From contig JAHBTO010000002.1 of the NCBI GenBank assembly GCA_019638525.1, positions 372,001 to 436,000 of the forward strand: DNA of 64,000 nucleotides, given 5' to 3'. Shown piece after piece: positions 26,560-35,345 of the stretch; position 1 is the stretch's first letter; each line of letters begins with the position of its first letter. Under the pieces are notes generated by a model. It did not search any database and was not told the origin of the DNA. It saw only the letters and a list, made by a program, of their open reading frames with translations. The stretch is from Ferruginibacter sp. Lineage in GTDB: Bacteria > Bacteroidota > Bacteroidia > Chitinophagales > Chitinophagaceae. Both the position numbers and the translations under genes were made by a program.

Positions 26560-26650
26560 GATGTTGGTTGGCAGTTGCCCGTTGTTTTTTGACTGTTGGT
26601 AGTTGTTATACTCTAAACCAAAAACCCACAACCATCAACAAACAAACACT
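26560..26650. repeat. Heptamer-phase array, mirrored GTTG and CAAC arms (13 units)
   Basis: Exactly 13 units of 7 bases: GATGTTG, GTTGGCA, GTTGCCC, GTTGTTT, TTTGACT, GTTGGTA, GTTGTTA, TACTCTA, AACCAAA, AACCCAC, AACCATC, AACAAAC, AAACACT. The first half is GTTGNNN on the plus strand. The second half has AAC at each unit start, the same kind of unit on the minus strand. It sits between aspartate kinase and the Ldh gene, ending two bases before the latter's stop codon. Confidence 0.65.
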
Positions 26651-26652
26651 CC

Positions 26653-27729
26653 CTAAAGCTCGACATTAAACCTCTTTGCAAGGCTTTCCAAATCGTCAAT
26701 AACAGGTTGTAGTAAAGTGATACCGTTTTTCATTCGCTCTATTTCCATTTCACGTTCGGGGTCGCCGGGGATTAAAACTTTTTCGTGTCCGGGTGCTGTT
26801 TGTGCAGTACGAAAACGTTGTACCCATTTATCCATGTGTGTTTTAAATTCATCGGCCGTACGAAATGCATCAATACGCATGGCGCCAAAAAAATGGCCGA
26901 TGCCCTGCCCCGGCATATCTTGCGGCATTGGAATATATGCAGGAAAGGGCGGCACCCACGGGCCATAGTTGGCGCCACTGAGTATGCCCGAAAAAATATC
27001 AACTATGGCGCCCAATGCATAACCTTTATGGCTGCCATGTTCTTTATCGCCTCCAAGCGGTAACAACATCCCGCCTTTTTTTATTTCGCCGGCATCGGTA
27101 GATGGTTGGCCATCCTTATCCTGTATCCATCCCTGCGGTGCGGCTAAATTTTTTCTTTGTAATATTTCCAATTTGCCATTGGCGGCTGTAGTGGTGGCAA
27201 AGTCGGCAACAAAGGCTGGCTCATTGCCGGCAGGTATGGCTACTGCAATAGGATTGGTGCCCAACATGCGTTCGGCTGAAAAAGTGGGCGCTACCAATGC
27301 CGATGCATTAGTCATGGCAATACCAATCATATCGTGCTGCAAAGCCATCATGGCATGATAGCCTGCAATACCAAAATGATTGCTGTTTTTTACACTTACC
27401 CATCCCGTGCCTGCATTTTTGGCTTTGCCAATAGCTACCTGCATGGCATAAGGCGCCACTACCAAACCCAATCCGCTATCGCCATCAACAACAGCCGTTG
27501 ATGCTGTTTCATGTACAATTTTTATAATTGGTTTTGCATTAACACGGCCTGCATCCCATAACCTTGTATAACCACTAAGCCTTGCCACACCATGACTATC
27601 TACACCACGGAGATCGGCCGACAGTAGAGCATTGGCTGCAGTTTCAGCATCCGTTGGATTACAACCGATGCTTAAAAAAATATTTTTAGAGAAGTTAAGA
27701 AGCTGTTGGTAAGTAAAGGTTTTGCTCAT
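26653..27729 (-). CDS. Ldh family NAD(P)-dependent oxidoreductase (malate/L-lactate dehydrogenase type)
   Basis: A 358-residue enzyme of the type II malate/L-lactate dehydrogenase family (the YbiC/AllD/ComC fold, unrelated to classical MDH). Diagnostic stretches are LLSADLRGVDSHGVARLSGY with the conserved catalytic His, VDGDSGLGLVVAPYAM, WVSVKNSNHFGIAGYHAM and the nucleotide site GTNPIAVAIPAG. It would reduce a 2-oxo acid to its 2-hydroxy acid with NAD(P)H; the exact substrate (malate, lactate, ureidoglycolate, sulfolactate) cannot be told. It appears monocistronic. Confidence 0.92.
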   Translation of the reverse strand: MSKTFTYQQLLNFSKNIFLSIGCNPTDAETAANALLSADLRGVDSHGVARLSGYTRLWDAGRVNAKPIIKIVHETASTAVVDGDSGLGLVVAPYAMQVAIGKAKNAGTGWVSVKNSNHFGIAGYHAMMALQHDMIGIAMTNASALVAPTFSAERMLGTNPIAVAIPAGNEPAFVADFATTTAANGKLEILQRKNLAAPQGWIQDKDGQPSTDAGEIKKGGMLLPLGGDKEHGSHKGYALGAIVDIFSGILSGANYGPWVPPFPAYIPMPQDMPGQGIGHFFGAMRIDAFRTADEFKTHMDKWVQRFRTAQTAPGHEKVLIPGDPEREMEIERMKNGITLLQPVIDDLESLAKRFNVEL

Positions 27730-27733
27730 GCAA

Positions 27734-27741
27734 CAAAAATA
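27734..27741 (-). promoter_or_regulatory. Ldh gene promoter -7 box TATTTTTG, four bases from the ATG
   Basis: The minus strand reads TATTTTTG followed by TTGC and the ATG, with a possible -33 TTG 23 bases further upstream. A box this close to the start codon predicts a leaderless or nearly leaderless mRNA. Confidence 0.45.
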
Positions 27742-27794
27742 AGTTTTTTAACGGCTATGTTTATCAATCATACAATGTTGTAATTGATGTAATA

Positions 27795-27820
27795 CAAAAA
27801 GCCGTTCAAAAATGAACGGC
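27795..27820 (-). terminator. Intrinsic terminator of the LTxxQ protein gene
   Basis: GCCGTTCA-AAAA-TGAACGGC (27801-27820) is a perfect eight-base-pair stem, followed on the minus strand by a T run (CTTTTTG). It lies about 70 bases downstream of the stop at 27891. Confidence 0.8.
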
Positions 27821-27890
27821 CTTTCTTTGTTGCTCAACCTTACTTACAAGGTTATGTATGACTGACACTCCCCTTGCGAATAAAAAAAGT

Positions 27891-28265
27891 TTATTGCCTG
27901 TTTTGCCTGCCTGCTTTAAACTTAGCTTTTTGTTCATCGGTAAGTATCTCCTGTATTTTTTGTGCCTGTTCAATTTGCAAGGCACGCAATTGTTGTTTCT
28001 TTTCTTCTTCAGAAAGGCTTGTATTATTTTCAATTGATTCCTTTGTAGCTTTTCCCGATTGTTTTATCTCTCTCATCTTCATCTTTTGTTCTTTTGTAAG
28101 ATCAAGGTCTTTAATGCGGTCTTTTTTTGATTGCTTGTTCATCTTGCCTGATGATGATGTTGTGGATGCAGAGTCGGCCTTAGTTATGGCAGGCTTCCTT
28201 TCTATCTGTGCCGATGCAAAAACTGAGAATAATAGAAATGAAAAAAGAATAACTGTGTATTTCAT
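27891..28265 (-). CDS. Small exported LTxxQ (Spy/CpxP-like) protein
   Basis: A 124-residue protein with a signal peptide (ending FASAQ, about residue 20), a Ser/Thr/Lys-rich linker and a helical, highly charged mature part. Two LTxxQ motifs are visible, LTKEQ (in LDLTKEQKMKMREI) and LTDEQ (in EILTDEQKAKFKAG), as in the Spy/CpxP family of periplasmic chaperone or stress proteins. The short length and missing second helix pair mean the match is to the motif rather than the whole fold. It lies between glutamine synthetase and Ldh on the same strand, with its own terminator. Confidence 0.7.
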   Translation of the reverse strand: MKYTVILFSFLLFSVFASAQIERKPAITKADSASTTSSSGKMNKQSKKDRIKDLDLTKEQKMKMREIKQSGKATKESIENNTSLSEEEKKQQLRALQIEQAQKIQEILTDEQKAKFKAGRQNRQ

Positions 28266-28299
28266 GTTTTATTTTTTATACAGGATAGATAGTTTTTAA

Positions 28300-28365
28300 T
28301 CACATAAGTTTAATAATGGCAAAAAAAATCCCACAAAGTAAAAAGAACATAAAACCTTTAATCAT
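28300..28365 (-). CDS. Possible 21-residue hydrophobic peptide inside the glnA terminator hairpin
   Basis: ATG at 28365 opens a 21-codon frame, rich in Phe, Ile and Leu with lysines near both ends, ending in TGA at 28300. An AAGGAAC stretch 4 bases upstream could act as a ribosome site, unusual for this genome. The start lies within the loop of the predicted glnA terminator, so the frame may be accidental. Confidence 0.2.
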   Translation of the reverse strand: MIKGFMFFLLCGIFFAIIKLM

Positions 28366-28394
28366 TTTTGTTCCTTCAATTCCTTTGTGGGATT
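28321..28394 (-). terminator. Long-hairpin terminator downstream of glutamine synthetase III
   Basis: On the minus strand, AATCCCACAAAG (28394-28383) pairs perfectly with CTTTGTGGGATT (28338-28327), followed by six more T. The roughly 44-base loop can form an inner stem (AAGGAACA with TGTTCTTT). It begins 22 bases after the glnA stop. The large loop is atypical for an intrinsic terminator. Confidence 0.6.
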
Positions 28395-28416
28395 GGGTTA
28401 TGTTTTTGCAAGATTC

Positions 28417-30612
28417 TTACCTTAAGAAAAGTATCTCCCTGTATTTGGGCAATAGCCAGCAGGCATCATCAACCAACAGTTCCAGCTTATCTACATGATA
28501 GCGAATGATATCAAAGTATTTGCCTTTTACATTATCGCAATAAGCAATTGCCATTTCTCTTGTATCTTTTATTTCATTTGCTTTCTTACGTTCTTCAATC
28601 ATCTTTTCCACGTTATCGCTAATGATATTAATATGCCCGCTAATTTTTTCCAATACCTGTTTTTGATTGGCATAAGCTTTATCAGATAGTCCGGCATCTT
28701 TTAACCCAATGATATTTTTTATCAGTTGGTTTTGGTATTTAATGGCCGATGGCAGGATGAAAGTGGTGGCCAGGTCTCCCATCACCCTTGCTTCTATCTG
28801 CACTTTTTTTATGTATGCTTCCAGCATTATTTCGTGCCGGGCTTCTAATTCGCTGTGGCTGTATATTTCATTGCTTTTAAATAGTTTTTTATTCTTATCA
28901 GTAACATAAGCATCCAGGGCAAGCGGTGTTGTTTTTACATTTGGCAAACCTCTTTTTTCAGCTTCCTTTTCCCAGGCATCGCTGTAACCATCGCCTTCAA
29001 ACAATACCGTTTTACTTTCTACAATATATTTTTGTATCACCTGCATCAGGGCCACTTCTTTCTTCTCCCCTTTTTCAATCAGCCCGTCCACATCGGTTTT
29101 AAAATGTTTTAAAGTATCGGCAATAATGGTATTCAGTACCGTCATTGCATTAGCACAGTTGGCAGATGAACCTACCGCCCTAAATTCAAATTTATTACCA
29201 GTAAATGCAAATGGCGATGTACGGTTCCTGTCTGTATTATCAAGCATCAGTTCCGGAATGCTTTTATGTATATCCAGTTTCAGCATGGCTTCGTCCTGTT
29301 CATCAAACTTTTCTCCCACACGGGCTTCAATTTCATTCAAAACTTCAGTAAGGTATTTACCTATAAAGATTGATATGATGGCCGGTGGCGCTTCATTGGC
29401 ACCAAGGCGATGATCGTTACCTGCACTTGCAATAGATGCTCTTAACAGGTCGGCATAATCATGAACTGCTTTAATGGTGTTTACAAAAAATGCCAGGAAC
29501 ATCAAATTGGTCTTAGGTGTTTTTCCCGGGCTAAGCAGGTTAACTCCAGTATCGGTTGCCATGCTCCAGTTATTGTGTTTACCACTTCCGTTAATACCTG
29601 CAAAAGGTTTTTCGTGCAATAAACATTTAAGGCCATGGCGTTTTGCAACACGGTCCATAATATCCATCAGCAGTGTGTTATGATCAACAGCCAGGTTGGT
29701 TTCTTCATAAATTGGCGCACATTCAAATTGTGCAGGCGCTACTTCGTTATGCCTTGTACGGATGGGGATACCAAGTTTATAACTCTCCTGTTCAAAATCC
29801 CTCATAAAAGCATAAACCCTTTCAGGTATGGCGCCAAAATAATGGTCTTCTAACTGTTGCCCTTTTGCGGGTGCATGTCCAAAAACTGTACGGCCGGTTA
29901 AAACCAGGTCGGGCCTTGAGTTGGCCAGGCCTGCATCCACAATAAAATATTCCTGCTCCCAGCCCAGGGTTGCTGTAACCTTAGTTACATTTTTATCAAA
30001 ATACTGGCAAACATCTGTGGCGGCTTTATCCAAAGCTACCAGTGCTTTTAGCAGTGGTGTTTTGGTATCTAACGATTCGCCGGTGTACGAAACAAATATG
30101 GTGGGTATACACAAAGTTTTGCCATGCCCAATCTCCATGATGAAAGCAGGTGATGAAGGATCCCAGGCCGTATAACCACGGGCTTCAAAAGTAGCCCTTA
30201 AGCCCCCGCTTGGGAAAGATGAGGCATCGGGTTCCTGTTGTATTAAAGCGGCGCCGTCAAATTCTTCCAAAGGCGTGCCATCAGATTTTAATGTGAAAAA
30301 CGAATCATGTTTTTCGGCAGATAAACCCGTAAGCGGTTGAAACCAGTGTGTAAAATGTGTTACTCCTTTGCTCTCGGCCCATACCCTTAATCCGTTGGCA
30401 ATACGGGCGCCCATGTTTCGGTCAATTTTTTTGTTTCCTTTTACCGATGCTGCCAGGCTTTTATAAGCTTCATCGCTTAAATATTTGCGAGCAACATCTA
30501 GTGTAAATACATTCTCATTAAAAATTTCTGTAATTTTTTTAGAGTTCTCTTCTTTAATCTTCGAAAACCCTTTGTTGAGATGATCAAGTGCTTTAAATCG
30601 TAATGATTCCAT
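28417..30612 (-). CDS. glnN: Glutamine synthetase type III
   Basis: A 731-residue ammonia-assimilating enzyme of the GSIII class, much longer than GSI (about 450-470) and typical of Bacteroidota and some cyanobacteria. Type III marks include the N-terminal helical part with NMGARIANGLRVWAESKGVTHFTHWFQPLTG, the ATP/metal region LGWEQEYFIVD, NEVAPAQFECAPIYEETNLAVDHN, and GSGKHNNWSMAT. A long C-terminal helical domain (SGHINIISDNVEKMIEERKKANE) completes it. It makes glutamine from glutamate, ammonia and ATP. It has a strong hairpin terminator and no glutamate synthase neighbour. Confidence 0.96.
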   Translation of the reverse strand: MESLRFKALDHLNKGFSKIKEENSKKITEIFNENVFTLDVARKYLSDEAYKSLAASVKGNKKIDRNMGARIANGLRVWAESKGVTHFTHWFQPLTGLSAEKHDSFFTLKSDGTPLEEFDGAALIQQEPDASSFPSGGLRATFEARGYTAWDPSSPAFIMEIGHGKTLCIPTIFVSYTGESLDTKTPLLKALVALDKAATDVCQYFDKNVTKVTATLGWEQEYFIVDAGLANSRPDLVLTGRTVFGHAPAKGQQLEDHYFGAIPERVYAFMRDFEQESYKLGIPIRTRHNEVAPAQFECAPIYEETNLAVDHNTLLMDIMDRVAKRHGLKCLLHEKPFAGINGSGKHNNWSMATDTGVNLLSPGKTPKTNLMFLAFFVNTIKAVHDYADLLRASIASAGNDHRLGANEAPPAIISIFIGKYLTEVLNEIEARVGEKFDEQDEAMLKLDIHKSIPELMLDNTDRNRTSPFAFTGNKFEFRAVGSSANCANAMTVLNTIIADTLKHFKTDVDGLIEKGEKKEVALMQVIQKYIVESKTVLFEGDGYSDAWEKEAEKRGLPNVKTTPLALDAYVTDKNKKLFKSNEIYSHSELEARHEIMLEAYIKKVQIEARVMGDLATTFILPSAIKYQNQLIKNIIGLKDAGLSDKAYANQKQVLEKISGHINIISDNVEKMIEERKKANEIKDTREMAIAYCDNVKGKYFDIIRYHVDKLELLVDDACWLLPKYREILFLR

Positions 30613-30724
30613 ATAAATTTTTATGTTTTAAAGCACAAATAAACATTAAGTTTAAATATATACCAATATTTTTTTAGTAATTAACTTAAAAAAATAAAGA
30701 ATGTGGAAAAATTTTTCATATATT

Positions 30725-31993
30725 TTAAAATTTAATTTTATTGATTAGGGGCACTTTTTCCCACTGTATTAAACAAAGCTGCAGCGTAATTATTAATGGC
30801 AGATAAACGGAGCGATACCTAACCAATGAACCTAAATTGGGTACAATATAACCTATTAGCAGGAACATGGTAATGCAGAAAAATACAAGAAAGTATATTA
30901 AACCGGCGGCAGGTTTATCGTTAATTTTTTTATGGTAAAAAATATAAAGTAAAAACAATAACTGGCAGATAAGCAGCTCGATATTTAAAGGTAACAACAA
31001 TACTACCGGTAACTCCCACAAATAAGGCCTTAATAAAAGATGGTTGAATGCTTCGGGAGCATTTGCAGCAAAGCTTTTAAATGTTGGTTGCAGCGGCGTT
31101 AAGCTGATTGTAGTTTCGGTATGTGGAAGGTTTAAGAATTCTGTTTGCTTTGTTATGATAATATTGAGTGGTTTTATTTTTGAAAATAAAACATCCACAT
31201 TAAACACCAAAAGTCCGGCAATAAAATAAACTGCTGCAAAAACAAATGCCGGCTTCCATTTTGTTTTTTGGGTGAAGATCCAAGCAAGCAATGCCGGCAC
31301 AAGTGCAATGAATATATAGTTACGTATTAAAAACAACAGTATAAAACTTACCACAATCAACAGCAATCTTTTTACAGTGATTTTATTTTGTTGCAACCAC
31401 CGGTAAACACAATAGATAAGAATGGAAAGCAGCAGGAACACAATTCCATCTTTGTGCATACCCGATGTAAAATATAGTGTTGATGGTATAAGAAAACATC
31501 CAACTACAACCAGCCATTTTCTTTCTTTAAAAACATCAACAAATAATTTGTAAAAAACAACATGCCCAAAAAAAATGATGAAATTAAAAAACAGGCTGTT
31601 GATATAATAATCGCCCCGGCTTAATATATTAAACATTGAAACCAATTTTATGAGCAGGTTGCCTTTTAAATCGTTCCAATAAGAATTAAAAGAACTAAAC
31701 AAACCTCCATATCCGCCAGGATAACCCGAAGTGAAAATATTTGTGAAATAAGTGCCCGGGTGAGTTAATAAAAGCTGGTACTCTTTCCAGGCGGCATCGT
31801 TCAAATCCCAGTAATCGTTACCGGGGCCGTAAATATGTATAGATACCCAACCAATGGCAATACCTGCAACTATCTTACATAAAAACAAAGCAAGCACAGT
31901 CTTTTTATTTAGGCCAATTTTTTTTATCACCGGCAAACGTAACAGCAGCCAGCAAAGTATAAGCAGGTAAACAGTAAATAGCAGGTAATTCAA
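30725..31993 (-). CDS. Multi-pass membrane protein of unknown function, polymerase/GT-C-like layout
   Basis: A 422-residue protein with about ten hydrophobic segments. A large loop after the second segment holds GPGNDYWDLNDAAWKEYQLLL and TSGYPGGYGGLFSS, and the motif SGMHKDGIVFLLLSI follows a mid-protein helix. A conserved charged external loop between early helices and an HKDG-like motif are seen in membrane glycosyltransferases and polysaccharide polymerases of Bacteroidota, but I do not recognise a named family. No polysaccharide cluster surrounds it. Confidence 0.6.
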   Translation of the reverse strand: MNYLLFTVYLLILCWLLLRLPVIKKIGLNKKTVLALFLCKIVAGIAIGWVSIHIYGPGNDYWDLNDAAWKEYQLLLTHPGTYFTNIFTSGYPGGYGGLFSSFNSYWNDLKGNLLIKLVSMFNILSRGDYYINSLFFNFIIFFGHVVFYKLFVDVFKERKWLVVVGCFLIPSTLYFTSGMHKDGIVFLLLSILIYCVYRWLQQNKITVKRLLLIVVSFILLFLIRNYIFIALVPALLAWIFTQKTKWKPAFVFAAVYFIAGLLVFNVDVLFSKIKPLNIIITKQTEFLNLPHTETTISLTPLQPTFKSFAANAPEAFNHLLLRPYLWELPVVLLLPLNIELLICQLLFLLYIFYHKKINDKPAAGLIYFLVFFCITMFLLIGYIVPNLGSLVRYRSVYLPLIITLQLCLIQWEKVPLINKIKF

Positions 31994-32068
31994 AATCCAA
32001 ATTATTTTACTGTGGGAAGATAGTTAAAATATTTAGGCCGGCTGTCAGGATTAAAGAAGCCCAAATAG

Positions 32069-32076
32069 TACCTTTG
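32069..32076 (+). promoter_or_regulatory. purL promoter -7 box TACCTTTG
   Basis: An exact TAnnTTTG match 31 bases upstream of the purL ATG, driving the likely purL-hldD-proC operon. Confidence 0.5.
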
Positions 32077-32106
32077 CTTTTTATCAATCAGCATTCATAA
32101 TCTTTT

Positions 32107-34350
32107 ATGGAAATAACAGTAAAAACAGCCGAGCAATTACGACTAACAGCCGAAGAATTTGAGCTGATACAAAAAAAGCTGGGCCGTATGCCCAATTTTA
32201 ACGAGCTCTGTTGTTTTAGCGCCATGTGGAGCGAACATTGCAGTTATAAGAATTCGATAAAATGGCTGAAAACTTTACCCCGAGAAGGAAAGAAGATGCT
32301 GGTAAAAGCAGGGGAAGAAAATGCCGGGCTGATGGATATTGGTGATGGATACGGCGTGGTTTTTAAAATTGAATCGCATAACCATCCATCGGCTATTGAA
32401 CCTTTCCAGGGCGCTGCTACCGGTGTTGGTGGTATTAACCGTGATATTTTTACCATGGGTGCAAGGCCCATTGCCTCATTAAATTCTTTACGGTTTGGAA
32501 AACTTACCGAAGCTAAAACACAACATCTGTTAGCAGGTGTTGTGCATGGCATTGGCCATTACGGCAATTGCTTTGGCGTACCTACCGTAGGCGGCGAAGT
32601 ATATTTTGAAGAATGTTATCATACCAACCCATTGGTGAATGCAATGAGTGTGGGTATTTTAAAAAACGGCGGCACTGTTTCGGCTACATCGGGCAATGTA
32701 AAAGGCAATCCTGTTTTTTTTGTTGGCAGTGCAACCGGTAAAGATGGTATTGGCGGCGCAAGTTTTGCATCGGCCGATATTACGGAAGACAGTGCAGAAG
32801 ATTTGCCGGCTGTACAGGTTGGCGATCCCTTCCAGGAAAAAAAACTTTTAGAAGCCTGTTTAGAAGTGATACAAACAGGCGCCATAGTGGGCATGCAGGA
32901 TATGGGTGCAGCCGGTATCATTTGCTCTACATCAGAAATGAGCGCTAAAGGCCAAATGGGCATGCGGATAGATTTGGATAAAGTGCCCACAAGGCAAAGC
33001 GGCATGAAACCATGGGAACTGTTGCTGAGCGAAAGCCAGGAACGCATGTTATTAGTTGCCGAAAAAGGAAAAGAACATCTTATAACAGATGTGTTTAAAA
33101 AATGGGACCTGCCCTGCAGCGAAATTGGTGAAGTAACAGATGATGGCCATTTACATTTTTTTGTTGATGGTAAATTAGAAGCACAATTGCCTGCGCATGA
33201 ATTGGTACTTGGCGGTGGCGCCCCGGTGTATGACCAGCCATACCGGGAGCCAAAATATTTTGAAAAGATAAATTCATTTGATGCTGCAACAATTGAAGTG
33301 CCGAAAGATTTAAAAGCCGTGGCTGCACAGATAATTCAAATACCCAATATTGCCAGCAAGCGATGGATTTATGTGCAGTACGATAGCATGGTAGGCACCG
33401 GCAATGCAAGTACCAACGCACCAAGCGATGCAGCCATAGTGATAGCCAAGCCAACCAATAAGGCATTGGCATTAACCACCGATTGTAATAGCCGTTATGT
33501 TTTTGCCAATCCGTATAAAGGCGCCATGATTGCCGTAGCAGAAGCAGCCCGGAACATTGTTTGCAGTGGCGGGCAACCTTTAGGCGTTACTAATTGCTTA
33601 AATTTTGGAAACCCTTTTGACCCCGAAGTGTATTACCAGTTTGTACATGCCATAAAAGGAATGGGCGAAGCATGTAAAAAATTCAACACACCGGTAACAG
33701 GCGGCAATGTTAGTTTTTATAACCAGGGGCCCGATGGTGCAGTGTATCCTACACCTACCATTGGCATGGTAGGCGTATTGGATTCGGTGAATGAAAAAAT
33801 GACTATGGATTTTAAACAGGAGGATGATGAAATTTATTTGGTAGGCGTACAACGCAATGATATCAACTCATCCGAATATTTGCATAAAGTGCATGGGGTT
33901 GAATATTCGCCTTGTCCGCATTTTGACATTGATGAAGAATATGAACTGCAGCACGAAATACAGAAGATGATACACAAAAAACTCATCAACTCGGCACATG
34001 ATGTAAGCGAAGGCGGTTTATTTGTTGCATTGATAGAAAGCTGTTTTAACCGCAACCTTGGTTTTGAAGTGGAAGCACACGACGATGCCATAAGAGATGA
34101 TGCTTATTGGTTTGGAGAAGCACAAAGCCGTGTAGTGGTATCTGTTTCAAAAGAAAACAGGAACGACTTTAATATGCTGCTTGAAAAGATGGAAATGACG
34201 GTAACTTATTTAGGCAAGGTTTCGGCAGGTAATATAAAAGTGAATGCAGAAGATTGGGGGTATGTTGCTGACTGGAAAGATAAATATGAAAACGCAATTG
34301 CTAATTTACTGGCCGGGCACGAAAGCGAACATGCACTAACAGCACTATAA
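32107..34350 (+). CDS. purL: Phosphoribosylformylglycinamidine synthase subunit PurL (small type)
   Basis: A 747-residue purine synthesis enzyme, the ATP-dependent FGAM synthetase subunit that works with separate PurQ and PurS. It has the active-site region FSAMWSEHCSYKNS near residue 40, GVVFKIESHNHPSAIEPFQGAATGVGG, and the second-half repeat VVFANPYKGA...AEAARNIVCSGGQPLG with NFGNP. Length matches the small PurL class, and no glutaminase domain is fused. purQ and purS are not in the window. hldD starts six bases after the stop. Confidence 0.97.
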   Translation: MEITVKTAEQLRLTAEEFELIQKKLGRMPNFNELCCFSAMWSEHCSYKNSIKWLKTLPREGKKMLVKAGEENAGLMDIGDGYGVVFKIESHNHPSAIEPFQGAATGVGGINRDIFTMGARPIASLNSLRFGKLTEAKTQHLLAGVVHGIGHYGNCFGVPTVGGEVYFEECYHTNPLVNAMSVGILKNGGTVSATSGNVKGNPVFFVGSATGKDGIGGASFASADITEDSAEDLPAVQVGDPFQEKKLLEACLEVIQTGAIVGMQDMGAAGIICSTSEMSAKGQMGMRIDLDKVPTRQSGMKPWELLLSESQERMLLVAEKGKEHLITDVFKKWDLPCSEIGEVTDDGHLHFFVDGKLEAQLPAHELVLGGGAPVYDQPYREPKYFEKINSFDAATIEVPKDLKAVAAQIIQIPNIASKRWIYVQYDSMVGTGNASTNAPSDAAIVIAKPTNKALALTTDCNSRYVFANPYKGAMIAVAEAARNIVCSGGQPLGVTNCLNFGNPFDPEVYYQFVHAIKGMGEACKKFNTPVTGGNVSFYNQGPDGAVYPTPTIGMVGVLDSVNEKMTMDFKQEDDEIYLVGVQRNDINSSEYLHKVHGVEYSPCPHFDIDEEYELQHEIQKMIHKKLINSAHDVSEGGLFVALIESCFNRNLGFEVEAHDDAIRDDAYWFGEAQSRVVVSVSKENRNDFNMLLEKMEMTVTYLGKVSAGNIKVNAEDWGYVADWKDKYENAIANLLAGHESEHALTAL

Positions 34351-34356
34351 AATATT

Positions 34357-35337
34357 ATGAATAAGAATTCAAAAATAATTGTAACAGGCGCCGCAGGCTT
34401 TATTGGAAGCTGTATGGTAAGCTTTTTAAACCAACTTGGTTTTAACAACCTAATATTGGTAGATGAATTTGGGCATGAAAACAAAGAACTGAACCTGCTG
34501 CACAAAAAATACCTTATAAAAGTTGAAAGGGAGAATTTTTTTGACTGGGTTTCCCGTGAGCAACCGGCAGTTGATTTTGTATTTCACCTTGGCGCCCGTA
34601 CCGATACCACCGAATTTGATTACTCGGTGCACCAGCACCTGAATGTTGATTACTCAAAAAAGATTTGGAACTATTGTACCATCAATCATATCCCGTTGGT
34701 ATATGCATCATCTGCTGCCACCTATGGCGAAGGCGAACATGGTTATAACGATAGCCACGATATTGTGGAAGAACTGATGCCATTAAACCCATACGGCATT
34801 TCAAAAAACGAATTTGATAAATGGGTGCTGCATCAAAAAGATCATCCGCCGTTTTGGGCAGGATTGAAATTTTTTAACGTATATGGCCCCAATGAATACC
34901 ACAAAGGCCGTATGGCAAGTGTAATTTTTCATTCGTTTAACCAGATAAAAGAATGTGGTAAGGTAAAGCTCTTTAAATCGCACAAGGACGGATACAATGA
35001 TGGCGAGCAACTGCGTGACTTTGTTTATGTAAAAGATGTGGTGGCGGTTTGCGCCTGGCTGATGGAAAATCAACCTGCATCGGCCATTTATAATTTAGGC
35101 ACCGGCAAAGCACGAAGTTTTAACACACTTGTAAAATCAACTTTTGCCGGCCTTGATATGGAACCCAATATTGAATTTATTGATATGCCCGAAGACATCA
35201 GGGATAAATACCAGTACTTTACCGAAGCCTGTATGGATAAGTTAAAAAATGCAGGATACTTAAAAGAATTTTATTCATTGGAGCATGGCGTAGATGATTA
35301 TGTTCGCAATTATCTCTCAAAAAATATTTTCTACTAA
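34357..35337 (+). CDS. hldD: ADP-L-glycero-D-manno-heptose 6-epimerase
   Basis: A 326-residue short-chain dehydrogenase/epimerase that inverts C6 of ADP-heptose for the lipopolysaccharide inner core. It has the NAD(P)-binding GAAGFIGSCM at the N-terminus, HLGARTDTTEFD, VYASSAATYGEGEHGY and the catalytic YGISK (Tyr-x-x-x-Lys). The FFNVYGPNEYHKGRMASV stretch is characteristic of HldD/RfaD. It sits between purL and proC with gaps of six and eight bases, so the operon mixes purine, envelope and proline synthesis. Confidence 0.93.
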   Translation: MNKNSKIIVTGAAGFIGSCMVSFLNQLGFNNLILVDEFGHENKELNLLHKKYLIKVERENFFDWVSREQPAVDFVFHLGARTDTTEFDYSVHQHLNVDYSKKIWNYCTINHIPLVYASSAATYGEGEHGYNDSHDIVEELMPLNPYGISKNEFDKWVLHQKDHPPFWAGLKFFNVYGPNEYHKGRMASVIFHSFNQIKECGKVKLFKSHKDGYNDGEQLRDFVYVKDVVAVCAWLMENQPASAIYNLGTGKARSFNTLVKSTFAGLDMEPNIEFIDMPEDIRDKYQYFTEACMDKLKNAGYLKEFYSLEHGVDDYVRNYLSKNIFY

Positions 35338-35345
35338 ACATCATT

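Noticed and set aside
26560..26650. Inverted arms as ends of an insertion sequence or MITE
   Set aside because: No transposase, no target duplication and no exact terminal inverted repeat; the arms share only phase and unit type.
29126..30175. Plus-strand open frames across the glutamine synthetase gene
   Set aside because: They are shadows of a strongly conserved minus-strand gene, without start signals or family motifs.
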